Notes: generated by a model from the sequence alone, not told the origin. 64,000 bases of DNA from Manihot esculenta (GCF_001659605.2 NC_035168.2:12525862-12589861), one strand, 5' to 3'. Positions 47,691 through 60,615 are shown, counted from the first letter of the stretch. Numbers and translations are program-made.

Positions 47691-48805
47691 AATACCCCCA
47701 CACTTAACCTTTTGCTTGTCCTCAAGCAAATAAACATAGTCAAATAAGCTTTCTTTGCTCTAGATCCTTATTTCCACTTAAGCTCTTACTCTAAACCCCT
47801 ATGTTGAAGCATTGTAGTGAAGAATATATGCATGAAGATTACTCACCTTCTTTCCTTGTTTCCCTTTGCTTACTATGGCTAGGATTTGTTTTCCTCAAGA
47901 GAGACCATACATGCACATGTTTGTTAAGACCTTTTCTAGCTTTCAGAATGACTTGCCCTTACCTTGAAGTAATTTATTTAGGCTTTTGCACTTAGATTTT
48001 CCTTGAAAAAGTCACCAACCTTTTGACGTGAAGGTACATATTTGTGATACCCACCCCCAGTTACTCAGTTGGTCACCTTTCCAAGTGGCTACTAGCTTTG
48101 TTCTTAGTCTTTTGACCATTGGAATAGTTTTTGATTTTGTGCTTTTGAGGTCTTTGCCTTTGCTGAATTTTCATTCTCTCAATGATTTGGGCAAATCAAC
48201 ACCAATTGCTAAATCAAGTCAAATTAAGTTCATTCACACAACTTTCAATTTATTCTCATCAATTGAGGGTCATCAATATATTTTTCACCATAGCAAACTC
48301 AAAGATTCAATTCAAAAGGCAATTCTCAAACATGAATATAACTCACTGCAATTGATTCAACATAAGTTTAAAGAGTTATTACATCAATGGGGTCATGGAA
48401 AGAAAGACTCATCTAACATAGTTCATCAGTTTGAGTAGAGCAAAACAAAAAGAAGAAGAGGGTTGTGGTTGTGTGTGTTTTATTGAAAGCATAAATAAAT
48501 TAAAATTCAACTGTGGCTAATTAACTGAAAGAAATGCAAGACTGAAAGGAGAAAAAAGAAAAATTTTGCAATCTGAAAGCATGTAAAATCGCAGAAGAGA
48601 AAGGAAGAAGAGGGAGAGAAGGGGAGAAGAAGAAGAAGGGAAGAAGAAGAGAGAGATATGCACCCCCACACTTAAATCATGCATTGTCCTCAATGTAAAA
48701 GAAGAGAGAAAAAGAGAACCAAGGAATCTGAATACTCCCCTGGGGTGTGGTGTGCATGGTATGATCACTTTAACAGTGCGGTTGACAATTTTTGACATGA
48801 ATTTT
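47691..48805 (-). other. Cluster C, reduced internal region
   Basis: Only the 3' internal region remains (PPT-like boxes at 47691-47727 and about 48661-48696), followed by about 30 bp with two copies of TCAAAAATT before the next LTR end. No coding part survives. Confidence 0.65.
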
Positions 48806-49521
48806 TGACAGTGCGGTTGTCGAAGCCGGTCAAAAATAACCTTCTTGGTTATCAACAATTTACAACTGCAGATAGTGGTGAAGGATCGAATCCACAGAGA
48901 ATTGATTACCTATTTATTTTTTTCTAAATCAAGACCAAGAGAACTAATTGAAAACACAATTGAAAGCAAGTAGTTGAAAGCTGAATCAAAGTAAAGTGCA
49001 ATGAAAGTAAAAAGGGAGTTTTGAGATGATTTGACTAACAACTATTGAAAACAATTAAAACAGCAAGTAATTAAAGTAAAAGAAGAAATCAATATGAGAA
49101 AAGGTCTAGTTGAAGATATGGATCCACTTTGGTTGTTTGGGTTGATCATTGAAACTTAAATTTTCTTGATTGATTCAATAGATTAGTTATGGGGGTGGAA
49201 GATGCTTCTCACCACCATGTCTCTCCTTATGATTAAATTAATTAGGGAACGTCCTCTAATCAATTACTAATTAACAAATTGACAAGGAACGTCCTTGGGC
49301 CTTAGGCATCAAAACAATTGTTAATTGCATAAAGAATGAGAGAGATTTAACCCTAGCTACTCAAACGCATGAGATGTTGCTAGATCATGTAATTCCCTAG
49401 TTTTTACACCAAGTGTTCTATGGACAGAATATTTTCAGCAATTACGGACTAACAAATATCCTAACCAACAATCAATTAACTTTGCAATCAAGAATCAAGT
49501 GGCCAATTTGATCAAAATAAC
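48806..49521 (-). repeat. Cluster C, truncated third LTR
   Basis: Starts TGACAGTGCGGTTGTCGAAG and matches the 3' 0.7 kb of the LTR at 46033, then breaks at ATCAAAATAACAA and joins the 3' internal region. Confidence 0.8.
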
Positions 49522-49736
49522 AATTTTGCAATCTGAAAGCATGTAAAATCGCAGAAGAGAAAGGAAGAAGAGGGAGAGAAGGGGAGAAGAAGAAGAAGGG
49601 AAGAAGAAGAGAGAGATATGCACCCCCACACTTAAATCATGCATTGTCCTCAATGTAAAAGAAGAGAGAAAAAGAGAACAAAGGAATATGAATACTCCCC
49701 TGGGATGTGGTGTGCATGGTATGATCACTTTAACAG
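49522..49736 (-). repeat. 215-bp duplicate of 48562-48776
   Basis: The two blocks are collinear without indels at an offset of exactly 960 bp and differ at only a few bases. Both end ATGATCACTTTAACAG. One copy is followed by an LTR end, the other by gag sequence. Confidence 0.85.
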
Positions 49737-50796
49737 GTGGTTCAGATTGTGCTGGAGAGGCTTTAGGTTGCATTGGTTCTTGCGCAGGAGGTGTCTTTGG
49801 TGCAACTTCCTTCTCTTGCTCATGACTAGCATCTTGAAGCTCTTTGCCACTTCTCAAAGTAATAGCGCTGACATTCTGTCTAGTGTTAGTTTCAGTTTGA
49901 GAAGGGAGTTTGCCTTGGGTTTGCAGTTGGCTTATAGAGGTGGCCATTTGTCCTAGGTCTTGTCGCACGCCTTGCATGGTGGTTATCAGTGTCTCCATCA
50001 TCTTTTCAAGGCTCGGATTGGAGCTTGAAGGTGCTGGTTGGGCTTGATTTCTTTGATAATTTTAGTAATTCTGATCATTGTTGGCCTTTCCATAGCTAAA
50101 ATTGGGGTGGTCTCTCCAACCTGGATTGTATGTATTGGAATATGGATCATGTCTAGGCTGGTTGTTGTACCTCCCAATTGCATTGACTTGATGATTGTCT
50201 TCTTGGAGGATAGGATATTGATAAGTTGGGTGTCCCACATATGAACAGATACCACATGGCCTAGGAGGCTGGGGTGCTTGAATCTGTTGCACTACTTCTA
50301 TGGCAATATTTTTCATAACAGATGTTAGTTCAGAAATAGTGGGAAAACTTACCTCATTGGCCCTTTGTAGTTGCCTCTCTTCTCCATACTGCCTAGATGA
50401 GGCTGCAAGAGTAGATATCAAATCTTTCATCTCCCTTGGTGTCTTATCAGCAATGGATCCTCCACAAGCTACATTTATGAGTTTCCTTTCTGATGGGATT
50501 AATCCTCCATAGAAGAACTGTATGAGAGATTTGTCTGACATATCATGTTGTGGACAACCTGTACATAGTCTTTCAAACCTTTCCTAATAATCATATAAGT
50601 CCTCATTTTGTTTTTGTCTTATGCTAGTGATTTCTCTTATTATGCCAATTGATTTAGATGATGGGAAGTACTTGTCCAAGAAGGTTTGGACCATATCATC
50701 CCAAGAAGTTATAGATCCAGGTGGCAAATAAAATAACCAATCCTTAGCATAGTCATCTAATGAAAAGGGAAAAGCTCTCAAAATGTTGATAGCCAT
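49737..50796 (-). pseudogene. Athila-type gag, partial (cluster C)
   Basis: Minus strand: INILRAFPFSLDDYAKDWLF and SITSWDDMVQTFLDKYFPSS (50790-50660) of the capsid domain, YGGLIPSERKLINVACGGS (about 50510), the knuckle region CGICSYVGHPTYQY in which the last Cys is Tyr (about 50260-50215), then GKLPSQTETNTRQNVSAITL (about 49920). A stop near 50586 and one near 50062 break it. The N-terminus is missing at the junction with 50797. Downstream it runs straight into the duplicated 3' region, so pol is deleted. Confidence 0.85.
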
Positions 50797-50887
50797 GGTA
50801 AGGGCTAGAGGAACACCTCATCTGAAAAAGAAAAAGCTAATCATGTTACTTCATGAGTACATGAAAAAAGTAGGATGGGTTATGATC
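50797..50887 (+). pseudogene. Unit F, pol stub of an A/B-type element, left part
   Basis: Plus-oriented RGTPHLKKKKLIMLLHEYMK block, the same pol stub as at 28500 and 39680. It abuts the minus-oriented gag at 50796 and is cut by element D at 50887. It continues at 60616. Confidence 0.8.
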
Positions 50888-53159
50888 TGTAACGACCCCA
50901 AAATGGACCGTCACCGGCGCTAGGATTCAGGTCGGCTTAAGGCCGCCAGAACCCGTAGCAAGCCTGCTATACTCTCTGAGTACCTGAAAACCTCATACAT
51001 GATCATACATTTTATGTGAAAATAAAACTCTTTTCTGAACCAAGGCTTAACCTGTGCATGCACTATCTCTGTACTCTGTACTCATGTACTCTGTACTCTG
51101 TATCCCTGACTAGAGCTTGCTCTAGATGGGTTAATTCATACCTGTTAAGCCTGGTTTTCACATACAGGAAAACATATATACATATACAGATCATGTACAC
51201 AATATATACATTACTAGGTCTAGGTCAAGCAACAACTATTACATCTCTTTACTATTACATGTCCACTCTAAGCTATTACAGATCTCTTCTCTCTTCCTGT
51301 ACTCTGCTGGACTGTCCCTGTACACTGTACACTGAACCTGCAAAACTGGGGTTAAGGGAGTGGGATGAGCTCTATAGCCCAGTGAGTAGAACAGTAAAAC
51401 ATCTCAGTGAAATATGATCTCATGGAATGCACCATATCACAGACAAGCCACATCAAGAGTAAACCTGTCACCACATAGTCCCAGTAACTCTGTGCCAGGG
51501 CGTAGAATCGAGCACCTGGTCTTCCTGTCATATATGTATATGTGTATATAACACCTGTGAACTTACCATTGCCAGGGCGTAGTCAAAGGCTCCTGGACTT
51601 TGCTATATACCTGCCAGGGCGTAGTCAAAGGCTCCTGGACTTGCTATACGTGCCAGGGCGTAGTCAAAGGCTCCTGGACTTCCTGTCTGTGACTATTGGA
51701 TCATTCAGCATTTACTCACATCATCAAATAACAATGCAATGCAACATATTCGTGAATACTAATGCAAGCAACCTATGGCATAAACATGATGCATGAGATA
51801 TGCTAAAAGCAGCTTGTGGTTCAATTAAAAATCATCAGTCTTAAGTTTAGTTCCACTCACCTCTGGCTAACTGGACTGACTGACTCTGCAGGTTCTGAAT
51901 CTCTGGAGCAGTACTCACTACTGCTCTCTCTGGTTCCTCTGGTCTGTATAAGCACATAAAGACTCAAATGAGGGACCAAACAAGCTTATGACCAACTCTA
52001 TTAAACTCCCCAAGAATCCCCTTATACTCACTCTAATAGTCATGCAAAGCAAGCAAAAGAAAGCTGGACAGGACACTTTCGGCGGCAGGTTCGGCGGCCG
52101 AATGTCCTCTCCAGAGACGAAACTCAAGCACCTTCGGCGGCCGAAGCTCTATGTTCGGCGGCCGAACCCTTTCGGGGGCAAGTTTCGGAGGCCACAAGGC
52201 ACTCCAGAGACGAAAGTCTCTAACTTTCGGCGGCCGAATCCCCCAAACAGAGCCGAACATGCACAAGCTCGCGGGGGCAAACTATGGCAGCCTAAGCCAC
52301 CATGCAAGAGGTTCGGCGGCCGAATGAACTTTCGGCTGCCGAACCTGAGTTCATCCAGAACTCAGTTTCAACGACAAACCACCTCCTTCTTTCCTTCAAC
52401 TTCTCAAAACATGCAAACGTCACCTCCTCAACATACATATACTTATGTATATGATCACAGGGGTCCAAAACTAGCTAATAACCCCAAAGAACAAAACAAA
52501 CCTAACACATAAACATATATACATGCATAACTCATCAAAAAGCTACCATGAACAACCTAAGCATGCATCTCCTATCACCAATCCTCCTAAAACCTTCAGA
52601 AAAACATATACACAGGTTCTAACTCGTCCCTTACCTTGTAAACAGGAAGATGCACGTTCTGAACAAGGGAAAACGGATCAACCTCTTCTCACACTCTCAA
52701 ACTCTCTCACACTCACTTTTGCTTCAAACCTTTCAAAACTTGGTGAATGAGCAAACTCCTGCATGAGCTGCTCAAATCACTTGCAGATGAGTCATAGAAG
52801 ACGTGGCTAATTCATGGCAAGAATCTGAGGCCAACATCTGTCAAAAGCCATGACTCAGCTTGGCTGGCCACCTCCTCGTCGGCTGCCCAAACATATGCAA
52901 GACCATGCAACGTTCGGGGGCCGAACTTCCCTTCGGAAGCCAAACACTTTCGGCAGCCGAACTTACTTTCGGCGGCCGAACTTGGCTCAACTGCCTTAGG
53001 TCATTTCAACTCAAAACTCACTTCCCTTAACCTTTAAAACAAATAAACACATCATAACCCTTAGTAAAAACATAACTCCTACCCTTAGATAGAATCCTAA
53101 CACCCCGGAATCCGTCAGACAACAGGAATTCCGGTACCGGATTCTAGCCGGGTATTACA
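50888..53159 (-). repeat. Element D, 3' LTR
   Basis: 2272 bp. In its own direction TGTAATACCCGGCTAGAATC to GGTCGTTACA. Holds GCCAGGGCGTAGTCAAAGGC repeats (51493-51682) and TTCGGCGGCCGAA clusters (52079-52350, 52910-52985). Confidence 0.93.
51493..51682. repeat. Four copies of a CCAGG...CCTGG hairpin repeat (3' LTR of D)
   Basis: GCCAGGGCGTAGTCAAAGGC followed by TCCTGGAC occurs at 51571, 51612 and 51651, and in degenerate form at 51493. Each copy can fold because CCAGG pairs with CCTGG. Same array in the other LTR at 58937-59126. Confidence 0.8.
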
Positions 53160-53236
53160 TTCTCCCCTCCTTAAAAACATTCGTCCTCGGATGTTCCTAA
53201 AACATACAAAAACAAAACACAAGGAGGAAACTAACC

Positions 53237-56200
53237 TCAAAACAAATATGGATACTGCTGGAGCATAGACTCCCGCGTCTCCCATGTGCACTCTTCTAGG
53301 TTATGGTGGTTCCATAAAACTTTCACTATCGGAATCTCCTTGTTCCTTAGCTGTCTGATCTGCGTGTCCAGAATCCGCACTGGCTGCTCTATATAGGTGA
53401 GATCTGTGTGAATCTCCACCTCAGGCTCACTCAGAACCTGATTCGGATCTGACACAAACTGTCGTAGCATAGAAACATGAAATACCGGGTGAATCCTCTC
53501 CATAGAAACAGGTAAATCCAGCTTATACGACACATTTCCGATCCTCTGCAATACCTCAAAGGGTCCAATGTACCGTGGAGCTAATTTACCTTTCTTTCCA
53601 ATACGAACCACTCCTTTCATTGGAGACACTTTCAGCAATACCCAATTACCCTCCTGAAATTCTAACTGCTTCCTGCGAACGTCTGCATAACTTTTCTGTC
53701 TACTCTGAGCTGTTCTGATTCTCTCTCTGATCATGGGCACCATTCTACTAGTAATGTCTACTAACTCTGGCCCTGCAAGAGCTTTCTCTCCTATCTCTTC
53801 CCAGCAAACAGGGGATCTGCACTTCCTCCCATATAAAGCTTCATAAGGAGCCATCCCAATGCTAGCATGATGACTGTTATTGTAGGCAAACTCCACCAAA
53901 GGTAGATGCTGCCTCCAAGAACCGCCAAAGTCTAACACACACAATCGAAGCATATCCTCTATGGTCTGGATGGTCCTCTCTGACTGTCCATCAGTTTGTG
54001 GATGGAAAGCAGTGCTAAACTCTAATCTTGTGCCCATCGCACTCTGCAGACTTCGCCAAAATCTAGAGGTAAACTGAGGTCCTCTATCTGAGACTATTGA
54101 TACTGGAACACCATGTAATCTCACTATCTCATCTAGATAGACCTGAGCCAACTTATCCACAGAATAGGTACTCCGAACTGGAAGAAAATGAGCAGATTTC
54201 GTGAGTCTGTCCACAATCACCCATATCGAGTCTATTCTGTTGGACGCTGCTGGTAAACCCACTACAAAATCCATAGCTATGTTTTCCCATTTCCATTCGG
54301 GAATCGGTAATGGGTTAAGCATTCCTGCTGGTTTCTGATGCTCTAGTTTCACCCTCTGACAAACCTCACAGGTTGTCACAAACTGCGCTACTTCTTTCTT
54401 CATAGCTGGCCACCAATAGACCTTTTTTAGATCCTGGTACATCTTGGTGGCTCCTGGGTGAACACTATATCTCGCATTATGAGCTTCCCTCATAATGTCT
54501 TCCTTCACACTGCCCCTATCTGGTACACAAAGTCGACTCCCATAGCGAAGGATCCCTTTACTGTCAAATCTAAACTCTGCATTATTGCCTGACTGAACAG
54601 TCTTGGCAATTTTCATCAACTCAGGGTCCTCATGCTGTCTCTGAGCTATCTGCTCTAGAAACACAGGTGTCACTCTCATCTGTGCTATCAACGCACCTGT
54701 ACCAGACAACTCTAACTGTAATCCCTCGTCAAAGAGCTTATAAAGCTCCATCACAACTGGTCTCCGCTCCGTTGCTATATGGGATAAACTGCCTAGTGAC
54801 TTCCGGCTTAGGGCGTCTGCGACAACATTCGCCTTACCCGGATGATACTAGATCTTACAATCATAATCACTGAGCAATTCAACCCACCTTCTCTGCCTCA
54901 AATTCAGCTCTCTTTGACTTAAGATGTACTGTAAACTCTTGTGATCGGTGAAGATCTCGCATTTAACCCCGTAGAGGTAATGCCGCCACATCTTAAGTGC
55001 AAAGATAACTGCTGCCATCTCTAGATCATGGGTAGGGTAATTCAACTCGTGCTTCTTCAACTGTCTAGAAGCATAAGCTATTACTCTATCACTCTGCATC
55101 AATACACAACCCAATCCCACTCGAGATGCATCACAGAACACTGTGAAGTCCTCATTACTCACAGGCAGAGCTAACACTGGTGCTGTGGTCAATCTCCTCT
55201 TGAGCTCCTCAAAACTCTCTTCACACTAGTCTGACCATATAAACCTCTGGTTCTTCTGAGTTAATTTGGTCATAGGAGCTGCTATCTTTGAGAAGTTCTG
55301 AACGAACCTCCTGTAGTAACCTGCCAGTCCCAGAAAGCTTTTAATCTCAGTTACTGTCATGGGTCTGGGCCAGTTAGCTACAGCCTCTATCTTCTTGGGG
55401 TCTACCTCAATACCTTCTGCTGATACTACATGTCCCAAGAAGGCAATGCTCCGTAACCAAAACTCACACTTCGAGAACTTGGCATACAAACCATGCTCTC
55501 TCAGTGTCTGTAAAACAATCCTCAGATGCTGGGCATGCTCCTCTGCATCTCTGGAATACACTAAAATATCATCGATAAACACAATGACAAAGTGATCCAG
55601 AAACTCACTGAATACTCTGTTCATGAGATCCATAAATGCTGCAGGGGCGTTAGTCAACCCGAACGGCATCACTAAGAACTCATAATGCCCATATCTAGTT
55701 CTGAAAGCTGTCTTAGGCACATCTGCCTCTCGGACTCGCAACTGATGATACCCGGATCTCAGATCTATTTTCGAGAAACAACCTGCTCCAGCTAGCTGGT
55801 CAAACAGATCATCAATCCTAGGTAGAGGATACCTATTCTTGGTAGTGACCTTGTTCAACTGTCTGTAGTCGATACAAAGTCTGAGGGATCCATCCTTCTT
55901 TCTGACGAAGAGCACTGGAGCACCCCAAGGTGAGGTACTAGGGCGGATGAACCCTTTATCTACCAAGTCCTGCAACTGTTCTTTCAACTCTTTTAACTCT
56001 GCTGGCGCCATCCTGTAGGGAGGAATAGAGATAGGGTTGGTACCTGGCAGCAATTCAATTTCAAACCCTATCTCCCTATCAGGTGGTAGTCCTGGTAAAT
56101 CGTCTGGAAACACATCAAGAAACTCTCGGACTACTGGTACTGCGGCTGGTTCCCTCACCTGACTGTCTAGCTCTCTCACATGAGCTAGAAACCCCTGACA

Positions 56201-58117
56201 ACCCCTCCTAAGCAAACGACGAGCCTGAAGGGCTGAAATCATACCTCTGGGTGTACCTCTCCTGTCTCCTCTGAAGACACACTCTGACCCATCCTGGTCT
56301 CTGAGACTCACTAGCTTCTCTCGACAGTCCAACGTAGCACTATATGCAGATAGCCAATCCATCCCTAGAATGACATCAAAATCTGTCAAGTCTAGAACCA
56401 CAAGGTCAGCTGGAAGGCATCTACCCTCTATAAACACTAGACTGAAACGACAGACTGACACTGCCACTGATGGGTCACATCTAGGTCCACTGACCCAGAG
56501 AGGATACTCTAACTCAGAACTGATCAAACCCAACCTCTCTATGGCTCTCGAAGCAATAAAGGAATGAGAAGCACCGGGGTCCATCAAAGCATACACATCT
56601 GAACACCCAATGATGAGATTACCTGACACCACTGTGTTCGACGTGTTAGCCTCCTCCTGTGTCACTGTGAAAATCCGTGCTGGGGCTACCGGATTTCCAC
56701 CTCGGGAACCTGCTGCTGAAGTAGAGGCTACCCCTCTCCCTCTACCTCTGCCACTACTCTGAGGCATGACTGGAGCTACTGGCCGTACAACTGGCTGTAC
56801 CACACTGCCTGAACTCATCTGCTGAGATGGTACAAAAGTCATCTGCGGACAATCCCGAGCAATATGCCCTTCCTGTCCACATCGAAAACAAGCTGTAGAT
56901 CCCAACCGACAAATTCCTCCATGTGGTTTTCCGCATCGTCTGCAGACTGGAGCTGTGCCAGAGCTTGAGCCACTACCTATTCCCAGACCTGACTTGACTT
57001 TATTCCAGAACTTACTCTTTGTTCCTCTTGCTCTATCCCATCTTTTACTGCTTGGTGTGGGGGCTTTAGAACCCGAAGCCTGTGCCTGTTTCTGAATATT
57101 GGCACTAGCTTCCATCTTCCTGGCTGCATCTATAATAGAGTGAAAACTCTCCTTTTCTGCTGGAAGGATCAAAGAAGAATACCTGGGATGAAGTCTCATG
57201 GTATATCTCCTTGCTTTCTTCTGATCAGTATCATAGGCTTGACCCACGTACTGAAGCAGATCCAGGAACTTATCTGTAAAGTCATCAACACTCATCTCAT
57301 CTGTCTGTCGTAATTGTTCAAATTCAAGTATCTTCATCTCCCTTGAACTGTCAGGAAAAGCCCACCCTGCAAACTCATTGGCGAACTCTCCCCATGACAT
57401 ACTGTCCATTCTAGGCTCCACATAATTCTTAAACCATTCTCTGGCTTTCCTACTCTTTATTGTAAAACCTGCCATCTCAATGGCTCTCCTATCATCTGCT
57501 CCCAATTCACTGGTGATCATCCTAACTGCTCTGAGGTAATCGAATGGATCATCTCCTGTATTGTATTTCGGAGCATCCAATTTCAAGTACTCCGTCATTT
57601 GTACCTTACCTCCAGATGAGCTAGGTTGATGTCTGTCAACAACAGGGGCTACTGGTTCTGGTGGTAATACTGGCTCATTTGGTTCTGGGTGTGCTGCACT
57701 TGGATGAGTAGGGGAAGATGGATACATAGGATATGGTGGGTAATAAGAAGGATAAGGCATATATGGCATGTAAGGAGGATAGGGGACAAAACTCGAGTAC
57801 TCCGACATACCTCCCATCTGATACTCTGGGTAGCCGAAGCCTGACGTCTGAGCGCCTCCCTGCGACTCTCCCATACCTTCCTCAAATCTGCCTATACCCA
57901 TACTGTCATCCCTCGACTGCTCAATCTCCTCCTCTGATCTTCCTCCTCTTGCTGTACCTCTTCTGCTCTCGTCCACAGACCTTCTAGGGTCTATTGACGT
58001 ACCTTCCCTGCTAGATCGCTGAGACCTTGCCCTCGGCAATGCAGGAGGACGAGCAGTTGGTCTCTCACTATCTGGTGGGACTCCAGTCAATCGAGCTGAT
58101 CGACGAGTTCCTCGCAT
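53237..58117 (-). pseudogene. Gag-Pol polyprotein of element D, one frame with two in-frame amber codons
   Basis: Start [15 protein letters not shown] at 58117, chosen because element E starts the same way; 1,627 codons to the stop at 53237. In order: a Tyr/Pro-rich N-terminal part; a Gag domain (residues about 165-330); a CCHC knuckle [14 protein letters not shown] (about 408); an aspartic protease [10 protein letters not shown] (about 508); RT with [16 protein letters not shown] and FIDDILVYS (about 845); RNase H with [13 protein letters not shown] (about 990); the integrase zinc finger ending CEVCQRVK (about 1255); the core with MDFVVGLP, SDRGPQFTS and SERTIQTIE (about 1280-1380); GPFEVLQRIG (about 1515); and a chromodomain-like end with VKVLWNHHNLEECTWE. 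TAG codons at 55228-55226 and 54850-54848 each stand where Glu would be expected. There is no frameshift. Full translation would need both stops to be read through. Confidence 0.92.
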
Positions 58118-58331
58118 CTTTATTCTATCTGGAAAACAATACATAACATAACACTTAGCACATAAACATGACATATCAATACAGCACATGCATAACTTAT
58201 GGCATGAAACAGATAGGACGCAACACCCTATCCTAGTGGACATGATTTCCTATTGTGCTTGACCATCCTCTATGAGCCCGACACTAGCGCTATAGGTCCG
58301 ATCATGTGAACCTAGGGCTCTGATACCAATC
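58118..58331 (-). promoter_or_regulatory. Element D leader with Met-tRNA primer-binding site
   Basis: The complement of 58317-58328 is TGGTATCAGAGC, the initiator-Met tRNA 3' end. Element E has the identical site at 62852-62863. The rest is leader to the gag ATG. Confidence 0.85.
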
Positions 58332-60615
58332 TGTAACGACCCCAAAATGGACCGTCACCGGCGCTAGGATTCAGGTCGGCTTAAGGCCGCCAGAACCCGT
58401 AGCAAGCCTGCTATACTCTCTGAGTACCTGAAAACCTCATACATGATCATACATTTTATGTGAAAATAAAACTCTTTTCTGAACCAAGGCTTAACCTGTG
58501 CATGCACTATCTCTGTACTCTGTACTCATGTACTCTGTACTCTGTATCCCTGACTAGAGCTTGCTCTAGATGGGTTAATTCATACCTGTTAAGCCTGGTT
58601 TTCACATACAGGAAAACATATATACATATACAGATCATGTACACAATATATACATTACTAGGTCTAGGTCAAGCAACAACTATTACATCTCTTTACTATT
58701 ACATGTCCACTCTAAGCTATTACAGATCTCTTCTCTCTTCCTGTACTCTGCTGGACTGTCCCTGTACACTGTACACTGAACCTGCAAAACTGGGGTTAAG
58801 GGAGTGGGATGAGCTCTATAGCCCAGTGAGTAGAACAGTAAAACATCTCAGTGAAATATGATCTCATGGAATGCACCATATCACATACAAGCCACATCAA
58901 GAGTAAACCTGTCACCACATAGTCCCAGTAACTCTGTGCCAGGGCGTAGAATCGAGCACCTGGTCTTCCTGTCATATATGTATATGTGTATATAACACCT
59001 GTGAACTTACCATTGCCAGGGCGTAGTCAAAGGCTCCTGGACTTTGCTATATACCTGCCAGGGCGTAGTCAAAGGCTCCTGGACTTGCTATACGTGCCAG
59101 GGCGTAGTCAAAGGCTCCTGGACTTCCTGTCTGTGACTATTGGATCATTCAGCATTTACTCACATCATCAAATAACAATGCAATGCAACATATTCGTGAA
59201 TACTAATGCAAGCAACCTATGGCATAAACATGATGCATGAGATATGCTAAAAGCAGCTTGTGGTTCAATTAAAAATCATCAGTCTTAAGTTTAGTTCCAC
59301 TCACCTCTGGCTAACTGGACTGACTGACTCTGCAGGTTCTGAATCTCTGGAGCAGTACTCACTGCTGCTCTCTCTGGTTCCTCTGGTCTGTATAAGCACA
59401 TAAAGACTCAAATGAGGGACCAAACAAGCTTATGACCAACTCTATTAAACTCCCCAAGAATCCCCTTATACTCACTCTAATAGTCATGCAAAGCAAGCAA
59501 AAGAAAGCTGGACAGGACACTTTCGGCGGCAGGTTCGGCGGCCGAATGTCCTCTCCAGAGACGAAACTCAAGCACCTTCGGCGGCCGAAGCTCTATGTTC
59601 GGCGGCCGAACCCTTTCGGGGGCAAGTTTCGGAGGCCACAAGGCACTCCAGAGACGAAAGTCTCTAACTTTCGGCGGCACCTTCGGCGGCCGAATCCCCC
59701 AAACAGAGCCGAACATGCACAAGCTCGCGGGGGCAAACTATGGCAGCCTAAGCCACCATGCAAGAGGTTCGGCGGCCGAATGAACTTTCGGCTGCCGAAC
59801 CTGAGTTCATCCAGAACTCAGTTTCAACGACAAACCACCTCCTTCTTTCCTTCAACTTCTCAAAACATGCAAACGTCACCTCCTCAACATACATATACTT
59901 ATGTATATGATCACAGGGGTCCAAAACTAGCTAATAACCCCAAAGAACAAAACAAACCTAACACATAAACATATATACATGCATAACTCATCAAAAAGCT
60001 ACCATGAACAACCTAAGCATGCATCTCCTATCACCAATCCTCCTAAAACCTTCAGAAAAACATATACACAGGTTCTAACTCGTCCCTTACCTTGTAAACA
60101 GGAAGATGCACGTTCTGAACAAGGGAAAACGGATCAACCTCTTCTCACACTCTCAAACTCTCTCACACTCACTTTTGCTTCAAACCTTTCAAAACTTGGT
60201 GAATGAGCAAACTCCTGCATGAGCTGCTCAAATCACTTGCAGATGAGTCATAGAAGACGTGGCTAATTCATGGCAAGAATCTGAGGCCAACATCTGTCAA
60301 AAGCCATGACTCAGCTTGGCTGGCCACCTCCTCGTCGGCTGCCCAAACATATGCAAGACCATGCAACGTTCGGGGGCCGAACTTCCCTTCGGAAGCCAAA
60401 CACTTTCGGCGGCCGAACTTAGTTTCGGCGGCCGAACTTGGCTCAACTGCCTTAGGTCATTTCAACTCAAAACTCACTTCCCTTAACCTTTAAAACAAAT
60501 AAACACATCATAACCCTTAGTAAAAACATAACTCCTACCCTTAGATAGAATCCTAACACCCCGGAATCCGTCAGACAACAGGAATTCCGGTACCGGATTC
60601 TAGCCGGGTATTACA
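58332..60615 (-). repeat. Element D, 5' LTR
   Basis: 2284 bp, the same sequence as 50888-53159 except one extra 12-bp TTCGGCGGCACC-type unit near 59679 and at least four substitutions. It contains the hairpin repeats (58937-59126) and TTCGGCGGCCGAA clusters (59519-59800, 60365-60440). Confidence 0.93.

Larger units (their letters stand above)
50888..60615 (-). mobile_element. Element D: Tekay/Del-like chromovirus (Ty3/Gypsy), nearly intact
   Basis: 9.7 kb in minus orientation, LTRs at 58332-60615 (5') and 50888-53159 (3'), initiator-Met primer site at 58317-58328, polypurine tract GGAGGGGAGAA at 53160-53170 (complement). The LTRs differ by one 12-bp copy change and at least four substitutions, so the insertion is young. 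One frame spans gag to the chromodomain-like tail, with two amber codons. No matching target duplication is visible (TGATC on the left, CAAAT on the right). Confidence 0.93.

Noticed and set aside
49639..49956. 105-residue plus-strand frame rich in Cys and Arg
   Set aside because: It is the antisense shadow of the gag-to-3'-region fusion on the minus strand.
51016..51417. 133-residue open frame that appears identically again at 58460-58861
   Set aside because: Both lie at the same place in the two LTRs of element D. Their identity follows from LTR duplication, on the strand opposite to the element's transcription. There is no protein family resemblance.
52033..52512. Overlapping frames rich in FGGRFGGR and RRPK (also at 59432-59968, 61231-61731 and 47261-47573)
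   Set aside because: These are translations of the TTCGGCGGCCGAA repeats, open in several frames at once because the repeat has no stop codons.
54848..55228. Amber codons in the D polyprotein as a programmed readthrough system
   Set aside because: Tekay-type elements use a single frame without such stops, and both codons sit where Glu is expected. Private nonsense mutations are the simpler reading unless sibling copies share them.
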